Assembly (NCBI GenBank): GCA_028583605.1
Contig: CM053335.1
Coordinates: 18,735,847-18,799,846, forward strand
Reading direction: 5' to 3'
Length of the DNA stretch: 64,000 nt
Origin: Dastarcus helophoroides
Lineage: Eukaryota; Arthropoda; Insecta; Coleoptera; Bothrideridae
Part shown: positions 1 to 11,300 of the stretch, piece by piece
Position numbering within the stretch: position 1 is the stretch's first letter
Layout of the letters: the number at the start of each line of letters is the position of its first letter
Program-made: the position numbers and the translations under genes
The notes under the pieces: generated by a model
What the model saw: only the letters and a program-made list of their open reading frames with translations
Database searches by the model: none
What the model was told of the DNA's origin: nothing

Positions 1-479
1 TGTTTTTTAGAATTCTTTTCTTTTAGCTTCTAAATATTTAAATTTTAAACTGGAAATTTTGGCACTTGAAATGTTTAAAATAAAATGTGGAAGAACATTT
101 TTTTTTAGACATTTCAAAGTTTCTTTTCGGCATTTCTCGACATTTTCTGAACACAATCGAAAAATTTTCCTTTGTGCCCTTTTTTTAAAATTCATATTTA
201 GATTTAAAATTTGAAAATTTGTCTAAACTTTTCTGAACGCTTTTAGTTTAAACTTGAAAAATATTTCTTTTTAAATGCCAGTTTTAAAATCGAAATTTAG
301 TTAAGTTTTCAAGACGTTTTGTACAATTGGATCAAAATTTATAAATTCGCAATTGAGAAAGTAAGATTTCTCAAAAATATTAAAAGTTTTCAGGAACAGG
401 GGAATTCTCCAAAAAATCGAAGTTACAAAATTCGAAGTTTCGAGAAAAGGATTGGAATTATCAAAAAAAAAAATGCTGA

Positions 480-1480
480 AAAAGGTAAAAATTTTCACAC
501 AAATTCGAAATTTTAAAGAAAGGCAAAAATTTTGAAGAAATCAAATTGTGAAAAAACTTATAACTTCGAAAAATAGTCGATATTGTAAAAGAAAATCTGA
601 ATTGACAAAAACCGGAAAATTTAAAATTTTAAAAATTCAAATTTTTTAAAAAAAGTCGAATATTTGCGAAAAGAAGGTAAACTTAAAAATCAAAATTTTT
701 AACAAAGGTTAAAAATTATGTTGACATTTTGAAATAGGTAGAGTCCAAAACAAAAAAAAAAAGAAAAATTTGAAATGAAGACAAAACTTCAAATTTTTAA
801 AAGACAACATTTTGGATGACGGTACAGTCAATATTTTTACAGACAGTTAATTTTGGTGCAACGGACTGGTCCTTGGTTATCTTCAAAAATTAAAATACAA
901 ATCTTGTTCCCTGAAATCAAGAAAGATTGAAAAACAAGCCAAGCTATCATCTTCAGAGAGTAATACAAATATTGTCCCCTGAAACCAGAGAGATATCTCC
1001 CTGGAAATGATAGCTTGGTTATCGAAACGCGTTAGAGCAACCTTTGTTGTGTTTTTTAATCTTTATTGGTGTCAGGGGACAAGATTTGTATTTCAATAGG
1101 CAGTTAAAATTTGTAAAATTCAAAATTGAAAATTTCCAATTTATAAACGTTTATATCTCGTAGCTAAATTTTCTTTTCACATTTTGACTTTACCTCCCGA
1201 AATTTCTTTAAAAGTGTAATTAATCCACATTATAAAAATCAAAATTTTTGCATATTTCGAAAGAAGGGGGACCCTTTGACATTTTTAGAAAAGTAAGACT
1301 TTCAAATGAATGGAAATTTTTTAGTAATGTCGAAATAAATCTGAACTTTGAAAAGCCGAAATTTTCAAAAAGTATCGACATTTTCAAAAAAAAATTGAAA
1401 TTTTCAAGAAATTATCTATTTTTGAAAAGTTCGTTACTTTTGAGAAAAATCGAAATTCTGAAAAAAATAAAAAAATGTTC
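480..1480. repeat. Low-complexity A/T array with GAAATTTT-like words
   Basis: The stretch is built from loosely repeated words such as GAAATTTT, TTCAAAAA and AAAGTCGAAA with no fixed period. It is interrupted at about 889-1105 by a small palindromic element. The same style of sequence recurs at about 5520-6190, 23780-24460, 28850-29620, 33680-34200, 36440-37440, 38985-40170 and 44690-45340. It looks like a decayed tandem array rather than unique sequence. Confidence 0.6.
889..1105. mobile_element. Small palindromic MITE-like element, family A
   Basis: The ends are inverted copies of one another: ATACAAATCTTGTTCCCTGA at the left and TCAGGGGACAAGATTTGTAT at the right. The inner part carries AAGCTATC and GATAGCTT around a CGAAACGCGTTAGAGCAAC segment. 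The middle contains a second partial terminus (about 962-985), suggesting nesting or rearrangement. Related copies lie at about 5598-5732, 13030-13130 and 59745-59815. No coding capacity is present. Confidence 0.65.
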
Positions 1481-1687
1481 ACAATAAAAATATTGATAAA
1501 AAGTTTGCATCAAATCTCTCTTACAATTCTTAAACATGTACACATATGTACATTGTGCACAAGTATGTCATCTAAAGACTTCATAAATGCTACTATTACT
1601 AATACTAATAATAATTTATTAAACCGGTACATTTTGTTAGATGCAACATATTTACATGTACATTACATTTACATACGAAATTTTGAG

Positions 1688-1815
1688 ATGAAAACTTCTT
1701 TAGGCTCATAGAGTGATTTTTTGTTCAACGTCACCAACACACTATTGTCGCCTTACCAACATGCTAATGTTAACAGCATTATGTAGTTATAACTCTGCAC
1801 TATGAGTAAGACATG
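1688..1815 (-). repeat. SINE 3' half, minus strand
   Basis: The segment starts with GATGAAAACTTCTTTAGGC and contains the family signatures CCAACATGCTAATGTTAACA and GCATTATGTAGTTATAA. These match, in reverse complement, the 3' body of the tRNA-derived SINE seen complete near 17740 and 46252. The promoter (A and B box) part is missing. Confidence 0.7.
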
Positions 1816-3179
1816 TGTGTTTTTGAGGTTTAACTGGATTGGGATTAGCACGTTAGATCAAAGCATTCCTAATGATAGGAAAGTGTTACAAATCGAAAGC
1901 AAATTTTTAAAAACTAAGAACTGAAGCAGACTTTTTTTTTAAATGGTATCTCATAAATTAAGCTCTTTGGGAAATTAGCCGCGATTTATGCGAAATACTA
2001 TAAGTGCGTTATTAATCTCTTGAAATAAATCCAGTAACATGCAGTCGACAGCTGCCGTGGATTTGGTTTGCGAAACAAGGAACAAAATAACAACCAGAAT
2101 ATATTATTCATATTCCCGTATACTAAGCCCTAGATTGTTGTTCCATTTGCCCGAGTAATCAAGATATCCTTAATTTCTCCGCGAGCATCCTTGCTTCAGA
2201 ACAACTTGATTGTGTGGGAAGTTGGAGATCGTGTGTATTTTCCCCTGCAAACGGGCAATTTAGCGAAACAGAATGATAGAATTTCAACAGCGAAGTAATT
2301 TTAGACATTACTGTAATGAAATTCATAGTATGCACCCCATTATTTAGGTTTTCAAACAAAGCGAAAGCAGGTGAACCAAATATTTATCTAGTTCAGAAAC
2401 GTGTGTACTCCAAAAATAAAAGAACATTTTTTTTAGTCTGAACTTTTATCTTGATCGTTGCAGGATAAAAATAAAATCGTATAAATCAAAAGGTCCGATT
2501 CAGGAATCGTTTTATCCGCGCTTTTTAATGAAAAATCAGGATATTACTTTGTGAATGTCAGAATAAAAGCGGTGACACTTCATTTATCCCTGTTTTTATT
2601 TACCCTTTTGAGAGCGTAATTCCAACTGCCACTCATCCGCGGTTATTTAAAAATTAAATACAATTTCAGCGTTCTATACACTCGAGATATAACACCATAG
2701 AGTACACATATAATTTTGGATAAGTCAACGCGTGGTTTTCAGAGACTAGTTGTTTTGTTTTTTGTGTACACTTGTTTTTTTAATTTAAGTCAACCTGTAT
2801 CACTAATATTTTTCGATAGTCTAATAGTGAACGAAGTTAAGTAGGCAAGTTGTGTAGATACGTAACAAAACAATTTTTTATTACTATGGTGGATCATAAA
2901 TTAAGTTTATTTTTTAATAATTATTAAAAAAAAGGCAAGACTTTCTCAGCTATTTAACACCTTCTAGTTTAGTAGTTTAGTAGAACCACAATGAAAGTAA
3001 AATTAATTTTTGGAAAAAAAATCATTTAATTAATCACCCTCTCGATTTCGACATTCTTTTTAATAGAGCTTAGTTCATACTCTAGTTTTTATTCTAGTCA
3101 ATAAAATATACGGTCGTGATAAAATTAAATTGGGTAGTTGGATAAATATGCACACTTAAAGTCGCTAAATCTAATGGCC

Positions 3180-3600
3180 GCATAGAAAGTTATCCCTGCA
3201 GGATTATCCTTTGGCCGGACCTAAAACGCGCCTGCCAATAGTGGAAATGGGTAGATATTGCGACCCAACATGGATTTGATTAAGGAGTGGGTTGACCTCC
3301 ATTTTTTAGAGTCCGTCCGTGGAAAAGGGAGGAATTAGTGGTAGTGGGTTTGCGGGGGCTCCATTCGAATGCAGGATTAGCTGTATGTAAGTGGAGAAGG
3401 CTCAAGGCGCCGACTCCGCCGCTTGCAATGCTCGATTTCATTGAAATGCTCCGGGTGCGGAGACTCCGGGTAGCAGTGAGCTTAGTCCGGTTACCGGAAC
3501 CGGTGCGCGGTCGTCCAAAACTTAATCGATATGAGCGTGTGATAGGTTATGTAAAGGCAGCCACTTTCACGTGCGGTAATCGAAAATAATAATAATTGAT
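3180..3600. other. GC-richer island of unknown origin
   Basis: This stretch is clearly richer in G+C than the DNA around it and has an open frame of 83 codons (3338-3589, + strand) rich in Arg, Leu and Val. I recognise no domain. No convincing splice sites or neighbouring coding exons accompany it. It may be a transposon fragment, a promoter-type island or a transferred fragment. Confidence 0.35.
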
Positions 3601-5519
3601 TATATGTTTTGGTGGTTCTTTACCGGATTTGTCCATTGGAGTGTGTTGGTGGAGTTTATTTGAGATATTCACGACTTTGGTTCAATTTGAAAACAATGCG
3701 ACCTCTTATTGTTATATTTGAAAAAAGAGAAGTTCCGTCACTTTGTCCACTATCCAGAGCATCTAATGAAAGCATCATAACAATTATAATAAATCAGTAA
3801 CGTAACAGCTCTAAAAGTTTTTGCATACATTTATGGTATACCTAAAACAAAACTCAAAAACCGATAAGGAATAGTAAATAAAATAAAAAAAAAACTAAAA
3901 TTCAAGATAGAAGAACACGAGAACTTGGTATGTTAATCATTAGAAAAATGAAACTCTTTTGAAATGAAAGTGGTTCAAAATTCGCTAAGAAGAGCTCAAT
4001 AACTGAGTATGTCAGTCAAATAAGTGACGATTTTCTGCAAATTTGCAAACTGGAATAAAAAATAAAATTTAACACCTAAGAGCACGATTCCCAATTAAAT
4101 AACCCTGAAAATTATTTTGGCGTGTTCTCTCCTTTTTATGATCGATTGTAGTTTCTGTTTACACTTGCAGGAATGATACAAGAGCCATTTCAGATTTCGC
4201 GCAAGAAGAAATTGTTCCTTCTGCTGTTCTCGTGATAACACTACGTGTACCGTAATAATGCATATATGATGTGTTTAACTAGATATAGCGAAGTTTGTTT
4301 AGGTACCCCTGCATTAATTGATATGATGTTACCGTGTCACTGGAGAGGTGTACTTTCACCTAATCAAAACATACATAGCTAAATAAGCATGTCTTGACAA
4401 GTATTGTTTAATACCTCACAATATGTATCCTAAACCGATTGAAATCATGAACAACATAGCACATTTAGTTAGCTATATAATGTAGGAAAGCACTAAGGAT
4501 TTTTTTTTTGAAATATCATTCTCCAACGGTAGTAATTGGGGATAAAAATTTGTATGGAAGTCATAATGAAAATTAGAAATGTAAAAATTGGCGTTTTTAG
4601 ATTTTAAGTTAGAGTCAATTTCATTATCATTTATAACAATTCCCCTAAAGTAGTAAAATATACTTATAAGATAATGCAACATACTCGCATTGAAGAATAT
4701 AAAATATATAAGACTTTTTACATATCATCGTATCGACGTAAATCAAATAGTCAACAGGTGAAATGTCACGATTCTAATCTTATTTTATAGTTTATAAACA
4801 AAAGCTAACAAAGGTTGTGAGTACAAATTATAGAAGAAGGATATTGCACTCCCTATATTGGTCCATGTATGAAAATTTGAACAACATACGTCTAGTCCCT
4901 CCCGTTGATAATCATTTGTCAATCAACGGCACAAAGATATAATAGTAATTGCAGCTCAGTTATTATGTTGAAAGTTTGAAAGACTACAAATAAACCACCT
5001 GAAACATTTTTAGATTTCTCTTACATCATCTTTTTCGTAAAATATATGAATGAACATAGTAAGAAATGACATTAAAATTAAACGAAATCGGCAAATTTTG
5101 ATATTTCTCGAGAGCTGTTTAGTAGCCATATTTATTTACTTTGTTCTTTATTGGTAGTAGAATTCCATCACTCCTGATATCACAACAGGATACTATCCTA
5201 CCCTATAGAGTCTATAGTATAGATAGGTTTTTCGACACCGTCTTTTACCAGAGTGCACTATCCTTATTCTATAAATTTCTCGACCCCAAATAAAACTTTT
5301 GGAAACAGAACCGAATCGAATATATAATTTTGGGTATGCGAGAAACTGTAAAATTAACATTTAGAGCCCCGACTTTGAGGTGATAGAACTAATCTTAAAA
5401 CCGTTTATCGGTCAATAACAAAAAACGTGTCTCCTACTTTAAAACGTATCTAAAAGTTAGCAAAATCGGCGTCAGATACTTCACGATCTGTCCTTGTAAG
5501 TACAAATGTAAAATTTTTT

Positions 5520-6190
5520 AAAATACAATTATAATTTTGGAAAAAAATTCAACATTTTGAAAAAATTACGAAATTTTGAAGGAAAATCTATATTATTAAT
5601 TGAAATACAAATCTTGTCCCCTGAAACCAAGAAAGATTAAAAAACATAACAGAGGTTGCTCTAACGCGTTTCGATAGCTAAGCTATCGTCTTCAGAGAGA
5701 TGGGGCAGGGGACAAGGTTTGTATTTCAATTTTTGAAGGTAACCAAAATCTATATTAATAAAAATTCGGAAATTTGAATTTTTAAAAAAGGTGAAATTAT
5801 GAAAAATTCGACATTTTGAAAATATATGTATGTAAATAAGAGTCAACATTTTTTAAGTCAAACTTCGAAAAAAGCAAATATTATCAAAAAAGGGCAACAA
5901 TTAAAAAAAGTCGAAATTCAAAAAAAGTCGAAATTTTAAAAAGTCTAAATAATGAGGACATATGAAAAGAAATCTTATTTAAAAAAAGTTGCAAATTTAA
6001 AGTTTTGAAAGTTGAAATTTCCAAAGAAGGCAAAATTATGAAATCGAAATGTTGAAATGTTAAAATTTTCAAGAAGTGGGAATTTTCAAAAAGACTTAAA
6101 AAAGCAATATTTAAAACATCGAGATCTTAAAAATTTAAAAAAAACGAGCTTTTGAAAAAATCTGGAAATGAAAAAATCGATTTACTTATC
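5520..6190. repeat. Low-complexity A/T array with nested palindromic element
   Basis: Same word composition as the array at 480-1480 (AAAAAGTCGAAATTT and similar). It contains a family A palindromic element at about 5598-5732. Co-occurrence of array and element at both loci suggests they may once have belonged to one larger repeat. Confidence 0.55.
5598..5732. mobile_element. Small palindromic MITE-like element, family A
   Basis: About 135 bp. The left end TTGAAATACAAATCTTGTCC is mirrored by GGACAAGGTTTGTATTTCAA at the right. A perfect central palindrome, GATAGCTAAGCTATC, sits about two thirds of the way along. This is the most compact and best formed copy in the window. Confidence 0.75.
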
Positions 6191-6998
6191 ACATTAAGTT
6201 TAGTACTGGCTGTGACAATAGTGAGTGGTCCCCCTGCATCGTCCACTGACATATCAGCTAGTTACTGATAAAGTTGTCACAAAAAGAGTTACTGTTGAAT
6301 TAATCGCCGGCATTAATCTCGCATAGTGCAATTTTTAGCTCTAATTGCTCGCTCGTTTGGTGTCAATTATTTTTATTGTTGTATAAAATAAGTTGGATGA
6401 TAAAATTATCCATCTAGTTTAAGTTTGTGCTTCCCACAGGAGAGACATTTTCATCAATATGAACCATGAGGAAATGATATAAGAGACACTAATGTCAAAG
6501 TTTCACATTACATAATGACACCTCATCAATAATTATTTATCGGAGGTTATATTTAAGAAAATTATACAACAAACATTTACATTGTCGAGAGGTACATAAC
6601 AACCTGGCAAGGCCAATTCATTTTTTTTTTCTTCTGGAAATTAGCAGTAAACATTTTGTATGCGCTTATATACAAATACAATTAATGGTCTGGTAAATAA
6701 ATATTAAATTTTGAAGCATAACATGAACTTTCCTATTATTTCTATCAACAGTTGGATAATGAAAATATTTTGAAATGCTGTTTAATAGAACACGCATTCT
6801 GTTATAATATTATTATTACATATGATTAAAACAGATAAGTTAAACTTTACATGAAGTAAGAGATGAAAAGTAATTTTAAACATAAGTTTGGGTCTATTAC
6901 ACATAATTTAGGTTTTTAAATTAAGATATTTATCATATCACATTTTGTCAATTGCATATTCTAAATAATAATTCAGCCAAGAGAGAATCGTGCTCACA

Positions 6999-7445
6999 AA
7001 TTAGGGTTCCCTAAGGAACCCTACCAGTTTCAGTCAATAGACCAAATTATATCATTTCTACTTATGCATCAATTTCAAATTTTACCGAAATTTTCTTGTG
7101 TTATAGTTAAAAAATAAAAAATTGTCTATTTTCAGATAAACGCACTTTTTTTACAATCAATCTAAATATTTATCGAACTGAGAACCTTGTTAACAATGTC
7201 TCATATAAAAAACATTCATTCGCAATAAGTCGGTGACTAACACATGATCGCTTCCGATCGCGCTAAAATGTTAGATTCTAAGCTCAATTACTGAGTTGCG
7301 TAAACTAGTGCTAACTTAGAAAATATTCATCTAAATGACAGTTTTCTACGTTACATAGTTTTTGAGAAAAACCTCTTTGTGATAGACGGTTGGACGGACA
7401 CGAGAATGAGGTTATAAGGGTTCCATTTAAGGTACGGAACTCTTA
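6999..7445. repeat. Repeat with GGGTTCC hairpin ends
   Basis: The left end has a perfect hairpin, AGGGTTCC-CTAA-GGAACCCT (7003-7022). The right end has AGGGTTCCATTTAAGG followed by TACGGAACTCTT, after a GACGGTTGGACGGACA segment. GGGTTCCGTACC-type ends with GGACGGAC runs are common in dispersed insect elements. Family assignment is from memory and tentative. Confidence 0.45.
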
Positions 7446-7855
7446 AAACGATGTTCGTAGAATATTTTTCTTAATTTCTTATCTTTATAAAGAAAATCTA
7501 GAATAATAATTTTGTAAATGTTAAAAAAATCACAACCAATGTCAATCGATTAAAATCTTTTTTTCTAGGGAATAAATATTCTACCTAGTTATCTCATTTT
7601 TAATACAATTTTCAATTTGTGAATAATTTGGTAACACACTCGCTAATGAAATAATAGTTCAAATTGACCGTGTAATGCACGATGAAAGGTTGCATGTTTC
7701 GAATTTCTGACTAATAGCAGGTCTCGGTGGCGTGCAAGCCATGCAGATCTTCAAGGCACGCAACAAATATGAAAAAAAATATGCTCAAAATATTAATAAC
7801 TCGCCGAAACACTTCAATGTAAAATAAGTAACGATTTACGAAAAATCCGGCAAAC

Positions 7856-8387
7856 ATGGATGAGAAAAAAGAAATCGTCCCCTCGGCGAAAATGAAAAAG
7901 TGCCGAATATTCAGCGCATTCAAGGAACCCTCCCTGGAAAAATTATACCAAAGTTTCACGATTAGGCAAAAAAGAGCTGGCCTAGAATGTTTCCTGGTGG
8001 CGGCGATTTTATTCGATATATACATGCTGGTCGTGCCGAGCGGTCAAGATTTAATCATGTTCGCCGTCATTGGCGGATTTTTGGTGAATCAATTGCTTCA
8101 CGCTGATCTGGTGCAAAAGAGGTTACAAGAGTAAAGTACTGTGGGCATCCGTTCCGCACGTTTCATGGCACGTCGCGAATGCTCAACTTTTGGCGGCGCT
8201 GTTCCTGAAGAAGAACGAAGTTACTGCTCGCGACAGCCTCGGATGGGTACTGCTCCTGTGTTATTTAATTTATGTCACATTGCCGCTGCGACTGAGGTAC
8301 TGCGTTATATTAAGTTTGGGGACTTACGCGTCCTATGTCGCCGCTCTCATCGGATTGTCGAAGTCAGATCTGCATTTTACACAGCAG
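7856..8387 (+). CDS. Ac3: Ac3 coding exon 1: start, membrane segments 1-5, first frame break
   Basis: The ATG at 7856 sits in AAACATGG, with an in-frame TAA at 7829 upstream, so this is the likely start. Residues 1-92 give a basic N-terminus (SLEKLYQSF) and two hydrophobic segments, ending QKRLQE then TAA at 8132-8134. From 8133 the next frame continues [12 protein letters not shown] and three further hydrophobic segments to HFTQQ, with donor CAG|GTAAGA. Skipping the T at 8132 joins the halves exactly. No intron is possible in a gap this small. The protein otherwise ends after 92 residues. Confidence 0.9.
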
Positions 8388-11300
8388 GTAAGATAAAAGA
8401 AATTTTAGAAATATGATTTGTCAATCCTACCGAAATGTATAAAAGAGACGTGGAATAAAAAAAAAATAAGTGATAAGTGAAAGTTTGAAACTAACAAATA
8501 ACGGTTTTTTTTTAATTTTCAAATTATATGTAACATTAAAAATTAAAGTTTTCTCATTTGTTAATTGCAATTATTAACATTAGTCTAATTTTTACATTTA
8601 TTAGCACCCCGAGCAACAATTTTATACATACATACATACATTTCTATACGGTTTATTTATTTATGAGTTAAAAGCTAACGGGTTGCGCAAGCACAATGGA
8701 AAATATAAATATAACTTAATTGAAATGAAAATAAATAATGTATATCAAATTTTTAAACGCATACATTAATACAAAAGTTGGAAATGTTTTGTTCTTGTAA
8801 AAATATTAACGTATTTACATTTAGTACTCACTCTTGTACTGTACAGTGATTCTACAATTGAAGAATTAAAACAATAACCAAACAAAGCAGAATTTCAAAA
8901 ATGCACAGTGTACACACATCGAATTTTTCATGTAGTCAATATAACTCACATATTGTAGGTAGTGTATGGATATCTTGAGAATTAGATTTTAAATTGTCAA
9001 CATACGATGGCGCAAACGGTAGTGTGCTTGATTTTGGCGTGGTAGGTCCCGGGTTCAAACGCCGGTATCGATCACGCATTTTTAATTCTATTACATCACA
9101 AGTCTCTCTCATAGCCACATAGTGCTGTTAATATTTGTATGTTGGTAACGCTTCCTTAGCATGTTGGTTACTGCGTCTTAGTCTTCTGTGATATTTATTT
9201 TAGATATTATAAAACCTTTTAATTGAGAAAAATTATAAGAAAGTCGACGTTTGTGGCCTCCTGAAAATTGATATGGGAAAAGACAAGGTGACGTTAATTT
9301 CAATTTCCGCTGCTTCTGAAAAATGTAAATTTTGTCACAGTATCACAGTTGATTATTTATCATGCCCTAATTCAAATGTAATTGAACTGACATTCGCAAA
9401 GCTTTTTGTGTGCATATATCAGTCATTTATTCACTCCGATTAATGCCGATAACAGTATCCGCTCGATACAATTCGGCAAGCTGAGAACACAGTTTTCTAC
9501 TTTAACTTTAAAACCATTATGTTCACAAAAGTAGCTCAATTGTCAACAAAGCAACATTTTCGATTAGAAGCTTCAAATTTTGGTTCACCTTCTAAACTTC
9601 GTAAATAATTGGTGAAATGAATTATCGAATGATTAATGACTTACAAAATGGGAAGTGACAGGATGAATAAATTTGGTTATTTTGTCACCTACATTGACGA
9701 AATTGTCTTTCCAGTTTATTTTTCCTTTATCGATTCATTTAAAATTAATTTTGTTTAACACGTCGGTAGAATCGAATAATTAAACTGGAATCGATTCAGA
9801 AGGAAAGAAGCCAATAGGAACCGACTGAAAGCCCACTATTAATTTATGCCATTTACGTATACGAACCAATCTGAAACAAAAACTTTTTTAGTAAACAACA
9901 AAGCCATTTGTTTTAGTTCGATCATTAAGTTGCTATGCGACATTTGTCGCTTGGTGTTATGCTTTAAGCGTCGAGGTTGTCAACATGGAGGAAAATCAAA
10001 TGCGAAAGGATTTAACCTTTGGGTCTCGAAGGAAATAGCTAGCATGTCAAATCACATTACGCAATATTCCAAACGAAAAGATAAATATACGAAACATTCA
10101 AAAAGAAAGGAGTTCTTGCCTTACTTTGGATGAGTTATACTCAAATAGAAGTTGACAGGTTTAGAGTAATTCTGATTCGTCAATTTTTAGATATTTTTGA
10201 CTCACTGTTTTATTATATGGCGATCTTACAATTAAACAATCAAATTATGAATCAAACTTAAGTATAAATAAACAACGCACAGATACACATATTGAACTTT
10301 TCACAGTCAATTTAACTCAGTTAGATATATTGTAGGCGAGGATGTGGTGCATAATGAGAAATATATGGTAGGTCCCGATTTCAGTTCTCGCCAATCATCC
10401 TTTTTTGATTCTAATGCAAGTCATATTATGAGCGAAATCGAAAGAGTTGCGACAATCTGCGCTTGGTGGTTGGTACGAAGGTTTAATTATTATAATCAAC
10501 GAGGCAGCGGCGCGATAAACTCCAGCTCTTCAAGACCTTTTTGGTTGGTTTGGGTCGGTGTCCTTATAGACCTGCAACAGATCATATTCGGAATCTCTTT
10601 TGAAGCGAGTGATTGATTGATCAGTTATTCCGATGATGCTGTCGCTCTAATTTCAATAAAATATAATCAAGTCTAGAAAATTACGTGAACATTTTATTGA
10701 TAAATAAATTTTGTACTGTAGTTCTTTGAAATTGATTTTGGAATAACTTTCTGTCATTTATGGACACGTTAAAAGTCTTGATTATATAACAGAAATGTAT
10801 TTCACGCGTGAAACTCTAATGATTATACTTACAGCGAAAAGGGTTAATTACAGGAGACTTCCACTTCGATTATCTCACCAACTTGGAGAATAATAGCACC
10901 GAAAGATTAAGCTAAGCATTTATTAATGACAAAAATCAATACGGCGCAACTTCTGACCTTCTTTCTCGAGTATCGCTTCTCCCGCTTTTTATTCTAATTG
11001 TAGCGCTCTTCAAGACTCAACTGCATGATAATAAATTTTCCGAGGGCTGGAGACCCGTAAGATGCTGCACAATAGAATGAATTTTCATGTGTGCGCCCGC
11101 AACGAAGTGCATGTTGTAATTTTTCAAAGAATAAGTGTTGACGATGTTTCGAATTATTACTTGGAAAGGAAAAATACAACAAAGTGAAAACTATGTGGCG
11201 TTTTTCTTTTGCTGAGAATACATTTTCAATTTGTGGACCGTATTACTCAATGCTAAATACGAACATTGTACGTTTGAATCCTTACAATAAATGACCCAGA

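Larger units (their letters stand above)
1..7828. other. Gene-free region upstream of the adenylate cyclase gene
   Basis: I see no exon here with both coding character and splice sites. The stretch is AT-rich and holds degenerate A/T arrays (about 480-830, 1100-1480 and 5520-6190), two copies of a small palindromic element (about 889 and 5600), half a SINE (about 1690), a GC-richer island (about 3180) and a repeat with a GGGTTCC hairpin (about 7000). The open frames in it are short and look like noise. The promoter and any 5' untranslated exon of the cyclase gene probably lie here, but nothing in the sequence fixes their position. Confidence 0.6.

Noticed and set aside
7711..8025. Minus-strand open frame of 104 codons over Ac3 exon 1
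   Set aside because: It overlaps the strongly supported cyclase exon in antisense and has no recognisable domain.
8141..8416. Plus-strand open frame of 91 codons after the first frame break
   Set aside because: It is in the third frame. The cyclase continues in the frame starting at 8133, which gives hydrophobic segments; this one gives Arg-rich noise and runs past the splice donor.
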